Source: Ailurus styani (taxonomy: Eukaryota > Chordata > Mammalia > Carnivora > Ailuridae). From it: a DNA stretch of 64,000 bases. The DNA is taken from positions 4,432 to 68,431 of the forward strand of contig LNAC01001926.1 in the NCBI GenBank assembly GCA_002007465.1, written 5' to 3'. Of this stretch, positions 44,285-56,689 are shown piece by piece. The first letter of the stretch is position 1. Each line of letters starts with the position of its first letter. The translations under genes were made by a program, and so were the position numbers. The notes under the pieces are model-generated. The model was given only the letters and a program-made list of their open reading frames with translations. It did no database searches and was not told the DNA's origin.

Positions 44285-45905
44285 TTTATTTGTTTTTGAT
44301 GTAGTGTTCCATGATTCATTGTTTACTTATAACATCCAGTAGTCATTACAATATGCACCCTCCTTAATACTTGTCACCAGGCTAACCCATCCCCCCAGTG
44401 CCCTCCCCTCCGAAACCCTCAGTTTGTTTCCTGGTGTCCATGGTCTCTCATGGTTCGTCTCCCACTCTGACTCCCCCCTCTTTTTTTCCCTTCCTTCTCC
44501 TAATGTCCTTCATGCTATTCCTTATGTTCCACATATAAGTGAAACCATATGATAATTGTCTTTCTGTGCTTGACTTATTTCACTAAGCATAATCCCCTCC
44601 AGTTATAGTCCCTCTAAATCCAAATGGTGAATATTCATTCTTTCTGATGGATGAGTAATATTCTATTGTATATATAAAACACATCTTCTTTATCCATTCT
44701 TGTGTTGAAGGTCAACTCAGCTCCTTCCACAGTTTGATTAATGTAGACAATGCTGCTGTGAACATTGGGGAACATGTGCCCTTTCTTTTCACAACATCTG
44801 TATCTTTGTGATAAATACCTAGTAGTGCAGGGGAAAAGCTTAACAAATAACAGTAGTGTATACTGGGCACTGGGTTGTAGAGTAGGTCTATTTTTAACAT
44901 CTTGAGGAACCTCCATACTGTTTTCCAGAGTGGGTTTACAAGCTTGCATTCCCACTAACAGTGAAAGAGTGTTCCCCTTTCTCCACATCCTTACCAACAA
45001 ATTGTTGTTTCCTGTCCTGATGATTTTTGCCATTCTAACTTGTGTAAGGTGGTATCTCAATGTGGTTTTAATTTGAATTTCCCTGATGGCTAATGCTGTT
45101 GAACAGTCTTTCCTGTCTCTGTTAGCCATTCATACGTCTTCTTTGGAGAAGTGTCTGTTCATGCCTTCTGCACATTTTTTGACTTATATGTTTTTTGGGT
45201 GTTGAGTTTGAGTTCTTTATAAATCTTAGATACCCGCTCTTTATCTGTAATATCATATGGAAATATCTTCTCCCATTCCTTGGGTTGCTTCTTTGTTTTG
45301 TTGACTGTTTCCTTTGTGCGCAGTAGCTTCTTTGCTGTGCAGACACAAAAAGATGGAAAAACATTCCATGCTCATGGATCTGAAGAATAAACATTGTGAA
45401 ATTGTTTATGCTGCCCAGAGAAATCTATACTTTCAATGCTATCCTGATCAAAATGCCAATGGTATTTTTCAAAGAGCTGGAACAAATAATTCTAAAATTT
45501 GTAGGGAAATAGAAAAGACCCAAAACACCAAGGAAATGTAGAAAAAGAAAAAAAAAGCTGGAGGCATCATGTTGCTTGATTTCAAGATAAATACAAAGCT
45601 GTGATCACCAAGACAGCATGGCACTGGCACAAAAACAGACACGGACCAATGGAACAGAGGAGAGAGTCCAGATATTGACCATCAACTCTATGGTCAAATA
45701 ACCTTCAACAAAGTCAGGAAAAAATATCCAATGGAAAAAAGACATTCTCTTCAATAAATAGTGCTGGGGAAATTGGACATGAAAGAAATGAAATTAAACT
45801 CAACCGTTTTCTTACACCATACCCAAAATAAACTCAAAATGAATTAAAAACCTCAATATGAGACAGGAATCCCTCAAAATCCTAGAGGAGAACATAGGCA
45901 GTAAC
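44285..45905 (-). mobile_element. L1 with inverted 5' segment and a small internal filler
   Basis: 44285-45343 is antisense (3'UTR, then ORF2 C-terminus; minus frames at 44635-45129 and 45122-45394). At about 45344 the orientation flips, and 45345-45905 is sense ORF2 from 'gatggaaaaacattccatg' to 'gagaacataggcagtaa'. The flipped part lies just 5' of the antisense part in a normal L1, with about 100 bases lost at the joint. A foreign 41-bp segment interrupts ORF2 at 44829-44869. Confidence 0.88.
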
Positions 45906-46530
45906 CTAAATTCTAAACCATATTCTGTTACAGGCCCCATAACCACTCTTAGTGAAGTTATACATAAACTAGTCCCTTGGACTCCCCCCAGAAAAATAGA
46001 ATATTGAATATACAGTCCTCTCTTTGTTTCAATCCCAAGGAAGGAATTCTTGCATGTGAGGTTCCTCCCAGTTTAACTTCTCTACAGGTGCAAGCAAGTT
46101 TCATGGACATACATGCAAATGCTATGAATTTTTCTATCCCTTTTGCTTCAACCCCTTTGTAGTTTTACATTGGCCTGTGTGCTCTACCTTCTCAAATTGT
46201 CTCTAGAGTTCTCAAAGTTATCCTGGTGCCTATAGTTTTATTCACTTGCTGCCTTTTTCAGGGGAAAAGTTTAACAAATAGCACTAGTGTACACTGGGCA
46301 AAGTGCACAAGGGGTTCTTTGTAGATTTCTTTAAAATTTTTAATTAAAATATTTAACTAAAATGGCTAAGGCTACAAAACCAGTCTTTTATGTTAGCCAT
46401 TATGGTAGATATTACATTTAGAGAGGAGAGAAAAGTTCATGAACAGAATATTACAAATGTTTCTTCATTTAGAAGGTGTTCACAAAAAAGGTGGATTCTT
46501 TTAAAACAGTTCAAGTGAAGTGTATATATA

Positions 46531-46584
<54 letters not shown>

Positions 46585-46964
46585 CTTCAATAAAATGCTA
46601 CTAAAAACAATCCAGGGAATAATTATGATTGGAGTTGAATTCCTCAGTTTTGCCAGTGGAGGTGACATAGTCAGAAAGTACAAATGTAAAAAAAAAAGAC
46701 TATTAGGGTCTTCTGCAAAGCACTTTTAGAGGGCTCATTCTGGGGTCACAGACTGAGAACACTTGAAAAATGTGATCACTACATGCCACGTTCTTGAGCC
46801 TTGGGAACTAATGGGGAGAAGCATCTATTTCTCATTCCCAGAAACCATACAAATTTAATGCAAAAAGAGGTCAACAACTCTGGCTAATCAGGAAAATAGA
46901 TTTCCACATACATCTTCAACCTTTGGCCTCCTTTAATTTGAATTCAATAGGGAATGATCTAAGA
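45906..46964. other. No gene seen; donor-like segment and (GT)n
   Basis: 46259-46300 matches the filler inside the L1 at 44829-44869. The open frame at 45977-46162 is short and unrecognised. Confidence 0.5.
46533..46583. repeat. (GT)n microsatellite
   Basis: About 25 uninterrupted GT units, a likely length-variable marker. Confidence 0.97.
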
Positions 46965-47130
46965 ATTTTTTTTTAATTTTATTTATTTATTTGTCAAAGA
47001 AAGAGAGAGCACAAGCAGGGGGAGGGACAGGCAGAGGGAGAAGCAGGCTACCCACTGACCAGGGAGACCACCTGGGATCATGACCTGAGATGCAGCAGAC
47101 ACTTAATCAACTGAGCCACCAAGACGTCCC
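46965..47130 (-). mobile_element. CAN-SINE, internally shortened
   Basis: Tail, 'gcacaagcagggggaggg', 'ctacccactgaccagggag' and head complement 'actgagccaccaagacgtccc'. The middle, normally holding the 'ggactcgatcccagg' block, is missing. Confidence 0.85.
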
Positions 47131-48315
47131 ATAAGAGTCTTCCCCCCCCCAAATACAATAGTGTAACCTTATTAACCTAGTTTCCAGATAGGAACAGATG
47201 AAAAGTTAAGGAATAAAATGTGTGGCATCATTGAACCACTGCAGAAAAATAAAAATAAATATTCCAAATGTGATATAAGATAGAGAAAAGGAAAAGCACA
47301 AAATCGCTCCATTTTGGGAAAAGGGAACATTTGGATATCATTTAATTTAGGATTTCTCAACATTCTCCCGAATGGCACTGATGACCTCAAGGCTTATTGG
47401 AAGAGATTTGTTATATAGGTAGCTAATTATAGTTAAAATTATTTTTTTTAATTTCAAAAATTGACTGAGGAAATGACTTCTGATATATCGTTTTACATAA
47501 GGAGCTTGGAAGTGACCACTGTTTGCTAACACACAGGAAAAAGCTGAACAGACCAGAAAATCAACAAGATTCTCTGATCTATAAAAGATTGGACAGAGTC
47601 AAACTATTGCCCCTGAGGACAGGGGAGAGAGACAGGCAAATGCGTGGAGTCATAACTTACCAGATCAAAGACTCAAAAGTGGAAACCACCATGGAACCAG
47701 TGATATGTAGGCGGGGTTAAAATGGTAATTGATTAGTTGCCAGAGTCTTAATGCAGACAGCTCGTTAACCCTAAGGGCACTCTGTCTTAGGAGTGCCACC
47801 AAAATATTGTGAGATTTAACTTCGGGAGTTCAAACACATTCTAATAGTAAACATCTGAGAAAAATCCCTTTCTGCTTCCAATAGGGTGAGGAGGGGAAAA
47901 TATGAAATATGCCAAAGAGCTCACCAGTGGCAGTGGCACCAGTAGTAGTGGTGCTAGTGGGGGTAGCAGCAATGGCAGCAACACTACAGGTGGAAAATAA
48001 AGGTGGTGAGTGAAAGTCTGCCCAGCTGTGTGGGCTGCAGTTGGAAGTCCTTTTGCTGTTCAGCAGCACCCATATTTCTGAGAAGAGACCTCAGTGACAA
48101 GAACACAGCAGAGAAAAGGAAAAAGGCAGACACTGACAACAGAAAGAACATGATTCCTGCTTTCAGTCTGAGCAGATCAGATGGGAGAGAAAACTGATCT
48201 GGAAGAGAGGATTTATATAATGCAAGTAGAAGAGAAGAGACCTAAATTTAAAAGAAGTGAAGATACTCTGCAATAGTTATGAATTAATTATGAAGCCAAC
48301 ACAAGAATCAGGTAT
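47131..48315. other. No gene seen
   Basis: A ggtagc/gtggca trinucleotide-like patch at 47928-47995 gives a chance Thr/Ala-rich minus-strand frame. No exon structure is recognised. Confidence 0.5.
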
Positions 48316-49590
48316 ATCAAGGAGGGTACTTGTTATGATGAACACAGGCTGCTGTACTTAAGTGATGAATCATTAAATTCTACTTCTGAGACCAACATTG
48401 CATTATATGGTAGCTAACTGGAATTTAAATAAAATCTTGAAAAAATAAATTAAATGACCATGGGTATCCAAGAAGAATGAGAAATGGAGAAGGAGGCAGA
48501 GAGTTTGCTCAAGGGAAATAGAAGCTAGGAATTTCCCAAATTGGGAAAAGACTGGGCATAAAACTCCAAGAAGCTAATAGAACACCTTATTATGTCAATG
48601 CAAAGACTCTCTCCAAGATGAATCATTTAAAACTGTCAAAAGCTATCTGGTATTTTTCTCATCCTGGCATATTCAACTTAGTATAATACTCCTTAGGTCC
48701 ACACATGTTGTCATAAATTGCAAGACATTATTTTATGGCTGAGAAAATATTCCATTATATTTATATATGCCACATCTTCTTTATCCATTCATCCATCCAT
48801 GGATACTTGGTTTGTTTCCGTATCTGCTGCAATCAACGCAGGAGTGTTGAATCTTAAAAAATAAACAAAAGCAAAATAATAAACAAACAAAAAGCATAAT
48901 GAGACCCACAAATACAGAGAACTGATGGTTGGAAAACCACATTGAAAAATGTGATTATAACGGGCGCCTGGGTGGCTCAGTGGGTTGAAGCCTCTGCTTT
49001 CGGCTCAGGTCATGATCTCAGGGTCCTGGGATCGAGGCCCGTATCGGGCTCCCTGCTCGGCGGGGAGCCTGCTTCCCCCCCTCTCTCTCTGCCTGCCTCT
49101 CTGCCTCCTTGTGATCTCTCTCCCACTGTGAAATAAANAAAAAAAAAAAAAAAAAGAAAAATGTGATTATGAGTGAAGGCAGGAGGGAGACACAGGCTTC
49201 TACTTATGAATAAATAATGGCAATAAAAGGTACAGCATAAGGAATATAATCTGGTATTATATTAATGATACATGATAGGAGATGGTAGCTACACTTGTGG
49301 TAAACATAGCGTAAACTATAAACGTGTTGAATCACTATACTGTACACCCAAAACTAATGTAACATGGTGTGTCAACTAGACTAAAAACACTGTCAAAAGT
49401 CAATGATAAAGAATTTTAAAAGAAGTCATGGGTGGGGAATCAAGTAATTACAAAAGAACCACTATTAAGCTATAAGGAAATTTCTCCATAGAAACTCTAT
49501 AGGCCAGGAGAGACTGGAAGTGCATATTCAAAATATTGTACAAGAAAAATTGCAATCCAAGAATACTTTACCAGGCAGTTATCTTTAATT
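48316..49590 (+). mobile_element. Mosaic of old L1 pieces
   Basis: 48316-48455 is a sense L1 3' end ('gctaactggaatttaaataaaa'). 48456-48630 is sense ORF1-type L1. 48631-48845 reads antisense L1 3' end ('ccacatcttctttatccatt'). 48846-49400 is sense L1 3'UTR split by a SINE at 48959. 49401-49590 is sense ORF1-type sequence again ('ctccatagaaactctatag'). At least three elements are stacked. Confidence 0.6.
48959..49155 (+). mobile_element. Young CAN-SINE with perfect duplication
   Basis: Near-consensus head 'cgggcgcctgggtggctcag', 'gaggcccgtatcgggctcc', and a tail that is a pure A run containing one N at 49138. Perfect 15-bp duplication gaaaaatgtgattat at 48944-48958 and 49156-49170. The uninterrupted A tail suggests recent insertion. 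Confidence 0.96.
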
Positions 49591-49594
49591 TTTT

Positions 49595-52500
49595 TATTTT
49601 TAATTTTTTATTTTAATTTTTAAGTGTTCCAAGATTCATTGTTTATGCACTACACCCAGTGATCCATGCAATACCTGCCCTCCTTAATATCCACCACCAG
49701 GCTCATCCATCCCACCCTCACCATCCTCTCTATAAACCTCAGCTTGTTGCTCAGAATCCAGTCTCTCATGGTTCATCTCCCCTTCTGATTTACCCCAATT
49801 CACTTTTCCTTTCCTTCTCCTAAAGTCCTCCATGTTAGTCCTTATGTTCCACAACTAAGTGAAACCATGTGATAATTGACTTTCTCTGCTTGACTTATTT
49901 CAATCAGCATAATCTCCTTGAGTCCCATTCATGTTTATACAGAAGTTGGGTATTGATCCTTTCTGATGGTTGTGTAATATTCCATTGTATATATGGACCA
50001 CATCTTCTTTATCCATTCATCTGTTGAAGGGCATCTTGGCTCTTTCCACAGTTTGGCAATTGTGCCCATTGCTGCTATGAACATTGGGGTACATATGGCC
50101 CTTCTTTTCACTACCTCTGTATCTTTGGGGTAAATACAAAATAGTGCAAGGTCAGGGTCCTAGGGTAGCTCTATTTTTAAATTTTTGAGGAATCTCCACA
50201 TTGTTTTCCAAAGTGGCTGCACCAACTTGCATTCCCACCAACAGTGAAAGAGGGTTCCCCTTTCACCACATCCTGTCCAACACTTGTTGTTTCCTGTCTT
50301 GTTGATTTTGGCCATTCTATCTTGTGTAAGTTGGTATCCTAATGTGGTTTTGATTTGAATTTACCTGGTGGCTAATGATGATGAAAATTTTTTCATAGGT
50401 CTGCTAGCCATTTGTATGTCTTCTTTGGAGAAGTGTCTGTTCATGTCTTCTGCCCATTTTTTGACATGATTAGCTGTTTTTTGGGTGTTGAGTTTGAGGA
50501 GTTCTTTATAGATCTTGGATATGAGCCCTTTGTCTATAGTGTCATTTGTGAGTATCTTCTCCAATTCCGTGGGCTGACTTTTGTTTTGTTGACTGTTTCC
50601 TTTGCTGTACAGAAGCAAAATCAACTTATCTTGGTGAAGTCCCAAAAGTTCATTTTTGCTTTTGTTTCCTTTGTCTTTGGAGACGGGTCTTGAAAGAAGT
50701 TGCTGTGGCCGATGTTGAAGAGGTTATTGCCTATATTCTTCTCTAGGATTTTGATGGATTTCTGTCTCACGTTGAGGTCTTTCAGCCATTTCGAGTTTAT
50801 CTTTGTGTGTGGTGTAAGAGAATGGTTGAATTTCTTTCCTCTATACATTACTGTCCAATTTCCCAAGCACCATTTATTGAAGAGACTGTCTTTTCTCCAC
50901 TGATATTTTTTCCTGCTTTGTCAAAAAGTATTTGACCATAGAGTTGAGGGTCCACATCTGGGCTTTCTCCTCTGTCCATTGGTCTATGTATCTGTTTTTG
51001 TGCCAGTACCATGTTGTCTTGGTGGTCGCAGCTTTGTAATAAAGCTTGAAATCAGGCAACGTAATGCCCCCAGCTTTGTTTTTCTTTTTCAACATTTCCT
51101 TAGAGACTCAGGGTCTTTTCTTGTTCCAAACATATTTTAGGGTTATTTGTTCAAGCACTTTGAAAAATGTCTATGGAATTTTGATCGGGATGGCATTGAA
51201 AGTATAGATTGCTCTTGGCAGTATAGGCATTTAACAATGTTTATTATTCCAATCCATGCAACGCTTTTCCATCTTTTTGTGTCTTCTTCAATTTCTTTCA
51301 TGACTGTTCTGTAGTTCCTTGAGTACAGATTCTGTACTTCTTTGGTTAGGTTTATTCCAAGGTATCTTATGGTCTTGGTGCTATAGTAAATGGAATTGAT
51401 TCTCTAATTCCCTTTCTATATTTTCATTGTTAGTGTATAAGAAAGTGAATGATTTCTGTGCATTGATTTTGTATCCTGCCACATTACTGAATTGCTGTAT
51501 GAGTTCTAGAAAATTGGAGGTGGATTCTTTTGGGTTTTCCTTATAAAGTACTATGTCATCAGCAAAGAGAGAGAGTTTAACTAAGTTCCTAATTTGAATA
51601 CTTTTCATTTATTTTTGTTGTCTGATTGCTCTTTCTTGGACTTCTAGTACTATGTTGAAGAACAGAGGCAAGAGTGGCATCCTTGTTTTGTTCCTGATCT
51701 CAATGGGAAGGCTCTCAGCTTTTCCCCATTGAGAATGATATTTGCTGTTTTTTTTTCATAGATAGATTTTATGAACTGGAGGAATGTTACCTCTATCCCT
51801 ATACTTTGAAGAGCTTTAATCAGGAAAAGATGCTGTATTTTTTCAAATGCTTTTTCTCCATCAATTGAGAGGACCATGTGGTTCTTCTCTCTTATTGATT
51901 TTTTTTCTATCACATTGAATGATTTATGAATGTTGAACCACACTTGCATCCCAGGGATAAATCTAACCTGGTCATGGTGGATAACCTTTTTAAGGTACTG
52001 GTGGATCCTATTAGCTAGGATCTGGTTGACAATCTGGGCATCCATATTCATCAGGGATATTGGTCTGAAATTCTCCTTTTTGATGGGTCTTTGCCTGGTT
52101 TGTTGATCAAGGTAATCCCAGGTTCATAGAAAGAATTTGGAAGTTTTCCCTCTGTTCCTATATTTTTAAACAGCTTCAGGAGAATAGGTATTATTTATTC
52201 TTTGAATGTTTGGTAGAATTCCTCAGGAATCTGTCAGTTCCTGGACTTCTCCTGTTTTTTGAGAGGTTTCTGACAACTGCTTCAATTTCATTACTAGGTA
52301 TTGGCCTATTCAGGTTTTGAATTTCTTTCTGTTGGAAGTTTATAGATTTTCAGGAATGCATCCATTTCTTCTAGGTTGCTTAACTTATTGGCATATAACT
52401 GTTGATAATAATTTCTGATGATTATTTCTATTTCCTTGGTGTTACTCGTGATCTCTGCCATTTCATTCACAATTTTATTAATTTGGGTCCTCTCTCTTCT

Positions 52501-53810
52501 TTTGGATTAGTTTGGGCAGTGGTTTATTGATCTCATTAATTCAAATAATTAAATAAATTAATAATAAATAAAATAAATTATTTAAAGAACATATACTTTT
52601 AAGCCTTGCCAGTCATGGAATCTCTTTATCTCTCCATCCATTCTGAATGTTAGCCTTGCAGGATAAAGTATTCTTGGATGGATGTTCTTATTTAGTGCCC
52701 TGAATATGTCTTTTCAGCCCTTTCTGGTTTGCCGGGTTTCTGTGGACAGGTCTGATGTTATTCTGCTTGTCCTCCCTGTATACGTAAGGAATCTCTTCCC
52801 CCTAGCTGCTCTAAAGACATCTTTTCTGAATTTATAACTCATGAATTTCACAATAACATGTCTGGAGGTATTTCTACCCTCATTGTTCTTTGGGGATGGG
52901 GAGTGTCCTCTCTGCCTCTAGGACACGAACACTTTTCCATTCCCCAGATTTGGGAAATTTTCAACTAGGATTTGTTCAACTATATCTTCTAGTCCCCTCT
53001 CTCTCTTTCCCACCCCCTCAGGGATCCCAATAATTCTGACATTGGAACGTTTCATGGTGCCACTTATTTCCCTAATTCTGTTTTCATGGCTTCTAAGCTG
53101 TTTTTTTTTTTTCCCAGCCTCCTCTTGATCCTGCTTTTCTTATCACTTGGTCTTCTAGATCTCTAATTCGATCTTCTGCCTCATTTACCCTAGTGTTAGT
53201 GTATTTAGATTAGATTAGATCTCACTGATAGCATGTTTAAGTTCTTCCAGATCAACTCTCACTTCCACCCTTAGAAATTCTATGTTGCCACTAATATTCT
53301 TCTCTAATCTAGCCATTGCCTGGATAATTGTTATCTGAATTCTATTGCCCACATATTGTTTATGTCCATATCCAGTAGTTTTGTGACAGTGGTCTCAGTG
53401 TCTGAAATTTTCCTCTCTTGGATGTTCCAACTCCTAGGCATTTTAGTGAGAGGTGGTTGAAGGGATGTATAGCTGAATATATCATCCATGATCCAGGCAA
53501 GGTGCACCCTTGGCCAGTAATCACCCATCTAGTGAACTACCTCTAATGGTTTTCCCAAGGCACAGGGCTTCGAAACCCACAACACCGCAGAGACCAGGGT
53601 GGGAATGCAAAGTGTTTCAGTGAGCATCCTTGCTGCCTTCCACAGAGGTAATGTTTGACAGGCCCAGCGAGGAAGTTATCTGCCTCTCCCACAACAGGCA
53701 CTCCCTGACACACTGGGTCCACAGAGGGAACCCCAACCACCAAGCAGGAAGAGCTTCATCCTGTAGCCCAAATTCACCCAGGAACACCAGACACCACACA
53801 CACATCACAG
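49595..53810 (-). mobile_element. L1 spanning 5' region to 3' end, with internal deletion
   Basis: Antisense 3'UTR at 49620-49900, antisense ORF2 from about 49920 to 52550, ORF1-type sequence at about 52575-53450, and a 5'UTR-like GC-richer end to about 53810. Minus frames at 50361-50645, 50621-50866, 51381-51608 and 51650-52051 keep RT peptides (KLSLFADDIVLY with the catalytic [17 protein letters not shown]) but are broken apart. The endonuclease half of ORF2 is missing at a junction near 52551 marked by an AATAAATTAATA-rich patch. Confidence 0.85.
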
Positions 53811-53814
53811 TTAT

Positions 53815-55290
53815 CTTTTATATATGAAAAATAAGTAAAGCTTCTCCTAGACAAACAAAAACTGAAATAGTTTACCACCAATAGACTTGCCTTACAAAAT
53901 ATGTTGGAAGGTGTTCTTCAAGTTGAAATGCAAAGGGAAAAGTAACACAAAACCCTGATTACAGTGATGAATCGACAATTAGAATTGGAAAAAATTCTAT
54001 TTTATAATAGTGTGTTAAATAATTATAGCATGCAGATTAAAGTAAAAATATAAAAATAATTCTAGCTAGTACAATTTGGTAACAAATTCACAACATAAAA
54101 AGAGCTAATTTTTTAACGAATTCATTTATTTATTTGACATACAGAGAGAGATTACAAGTAGGCAGAGACTCAGGTAGAGAGAGAGGAGGAGGAAGCAGGC
54201 TCCCTGCTGAGCAGAGAGCCTGATGTAGGGCTTGATCCCAGGACCCTGAGATCATGACCTGAGCCGAAGGTAGAGGCTTTAACCCACTGAGCCACCAGGC
54301 ACCCTGAAAGAGCTAGTTTGTAACATCAAAAAATAAACCTAGAAGAGTACAAGAATGGTACCTTTATAGGTGGATACAAATAAGTTACTATTAACATAAA
54401 AAAGGACTATCTTGTGTATTAGATGTTTCATGTAAACCTCATGGTAACTACAAAGCGAAAATCTAGAGCAGAGCAGAAACATGAAATATAAAAAAGGAGA
54501 CTGCACAAATCCCCATGGAAAACCACCAACTTGCCAAAGTAGACAGAATTAGAAGCAGGGGAAAAGGCAATAGAGATATAAAATAACCAGAAGGCCCCAG
54601 ATGAAATGATAGTAGTAAGTCCATATATATCAATAATCACCACAAATACAAATATAATGAACTCACCAATCAAAAGGCACAGTAGCAGAATGGATGAAAA
54701 AAATAAGACTAAACTGTATGTTGTCTACAGAAGACTGATTTCACTCTAAAGATACACATAGTCTTAGAGTAGAGGATGGGAAGGAAACAAAGGGAAACCC
54801 AAATTAGGTAGGCCTACCCATACTTATATCAGTCAAAATACACTTCAATTCAAAAAGAATAATAGGCAAAGAAGGTCCTTATGTAATTATAAATGGGTAA
54901 ATAACATCAAAAAGTTTTAGCAATGGTAAATATGTTCAGTGCTCAACACCCAAACACTGAAATAATTTAGGCAAATACTCTTAGATCTTAAGGGAGAAAT
55001 AGACAACAATATTCCACTATGAACAATGAATAAATTGTCCAGAAGGAAAATAAAAAAGGATTGGAATTGAATATTTTAAAACAAATGGACCTCATTAACA
55101 TGAAGATATACAGACTATTCAGAAGCACTAGAACACACATTCTTCTCAAGTGTCATGGGCAAGGACATTGCTTTTCCACCCATCCTGGACCATGTCCTCT
55201 GTGGTTGGAATCCACCAAGATAAAACCAAAGAATTTCCTTTCAGATGAGACCTTCAATTTGCAATCTTTTCCACCCGGAGGATGAATAAG
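53815..55290 (+). mobile_element. Old L1 fragment, ORF1 end and endonuclease part
   Basis: Sense sequence including 'gacaaacaaaaactgaaata', 'cttacaaaatatgttggaagg', 'cttatatcagtcaaaatac' and 'acacacattcttctcaagtg' follows the order of old mammalian L1. No frame survives. A SINE is nested at 54110-54305. Confidence 0.75.
54110..54305 (-). mobile_element. CAN-SINE, mustelid-like form
   Basis: Tail, 'agattacaagtaggcagag', 'ctccctgctgagcagagagc', 'gatcatgacctgagccg', head complement 'actgagccaccaggcacc'. Imperfect duplication with core aaagagcta on both sides. Confidence 0.93.
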
Positions 55291-55454
55291 CAGTAAATCA
55301 AAGTCCATCTACTCATCATGGAATCAAAAAGGTAAAAGATGGGCCCCTCAAAAGTAATGAATAATTTATCAATTTCATACATCAATAAAACTCTTTTATT
55401 AGTAGAGCATAAAAGACACTCGATTTTTGTTGAATTAAATTACTTATCAAACCC

Positions 55455-55540
55455 AATCCTTCATTTTATATATGAGAAAACTGAGATCTGGGGTCATTCA
55501 CAGACCACTGTGTCATACGAGTGACATAGCTGAGATTTAC
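55455..55540 (+). repeat. MIR element, partial
   Basis: 'cattttatatatgagaaaactgag' followed by 'gtgacatagctgagatt' matches the conserved core of MIR. The MIR text breaks at 55540, where the left arm of the inverted repeat begins. 55678-55740 ('gatgtccagtcttgtagtc...ctgaggcag') may be its continuation. Confidence 0.7.
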
Positions 55541-56507
55541 AAAATACAAGGAAGAATTAATTTCAGGATGATCTAACAAATGGATCTGTGGAATATAGTG
55601 CTTTTTATTGTTTTATGATCTGAGGAGCGTTAAAATTACAATCAGGTCATATATTGATCTAATAGGACAGACAGGAGTCAGAACACCTGATGTCCAGTCT
55701 TGTAGTCTCTTTCTCGGCCACTGTGTCTGTCTGAGGCAGTGACAGTCACGACTTGAAACGCAGTGCCAGTAATATTAGTATTCAACACCTGTCTACTGTG
55801 TCAATATTACTTCTATGACTTAAGTTAAATTGCTTTAAAAATATGGCAGCAGTTTCCTAACCCCTCCTCCTCATCATCAAATTAAACCTATTGTGGACTC
55901 ATCTACTTTAATATACTGACTTAATTGTCCAAGTTAATAACTAAAAATCCGTGGTCCAAAAAACCCAGGAGAGCATGGCTTGGCCTTCACATTCTATGCT
56001 CACTGCATGAGCTTTTATTGACAATAACTTGTGTAATATAGATAAATATTTCCCCAATAACTAAGTTTTAGTACATATTTCCAATAGTGAAAAATGTCAG
56101 GTTGTGATATAGTTACCCTATGGAACTTATTGTCCTGAAAATCATGTTCTGTGATAAAATGAAAGGTGGCAAACTTTAAGAAACTAATTTTTCATAAAGG
56201 ATTGATCCTTCTACCCAAAGCATAATTATCAGTTCAGCTTTCTGAGGAACTTACTAACAGTAATTAAATGTTTGGTACATATTCTGAGTCCCTGATATCT
56301 GACAAGGTAACAAATGACCCTCCAACTCCAAGGAACAAAACACAACGTACATAAATTATATAAGCAACTCCCTCCTATCTGTCCTCTTAGATCAATATAT
56401 GACCTGATTGTAATATTAACTCTTCTCAGATCATAAAACAATAAAAACACTATATTTCACAGGTCCACATGTTAGATCATCCTGAAATTAATCCTTCCTC
56501 GTATTTT
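55541..56507. repeat. Inverted repeat: 137-bp arms around a 694-bp core
   Basis: 55541-55677 and the reverse complement of 56372-56507 align over 137 positions with 12 differences (about 91%) by hand count. Shared blocks include attaatttcaggatgatcta and tttttattgttttatgatct. The core has no recognisable gene. The right arm continues outward into AT-rich DNA and the left arm abuts MIR sequence. Confidence 0.85.
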
Positions 56508-56689
56508 TTTTATTTCTAAAGGTAAAACATACACTTAAAATTTTTGAGAAATATTGTTTTAGAAAATATTATAAAGCAATCACTCATTTCATGACCACGT
56601 ATCTTAACTTTAAAATTGACACTACATCCATTTTTTCAACATTTTTTTCATTAAGTACACATCTTTAAAAATATATCTGACTTTCACTT

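Noticed and set aside
45977..46162. Frame with a possibly protein-like composition in unique DNA
   Set aside because: Only 61 codons, with no recognised family and no exon signals. There is not enough support for a gene.
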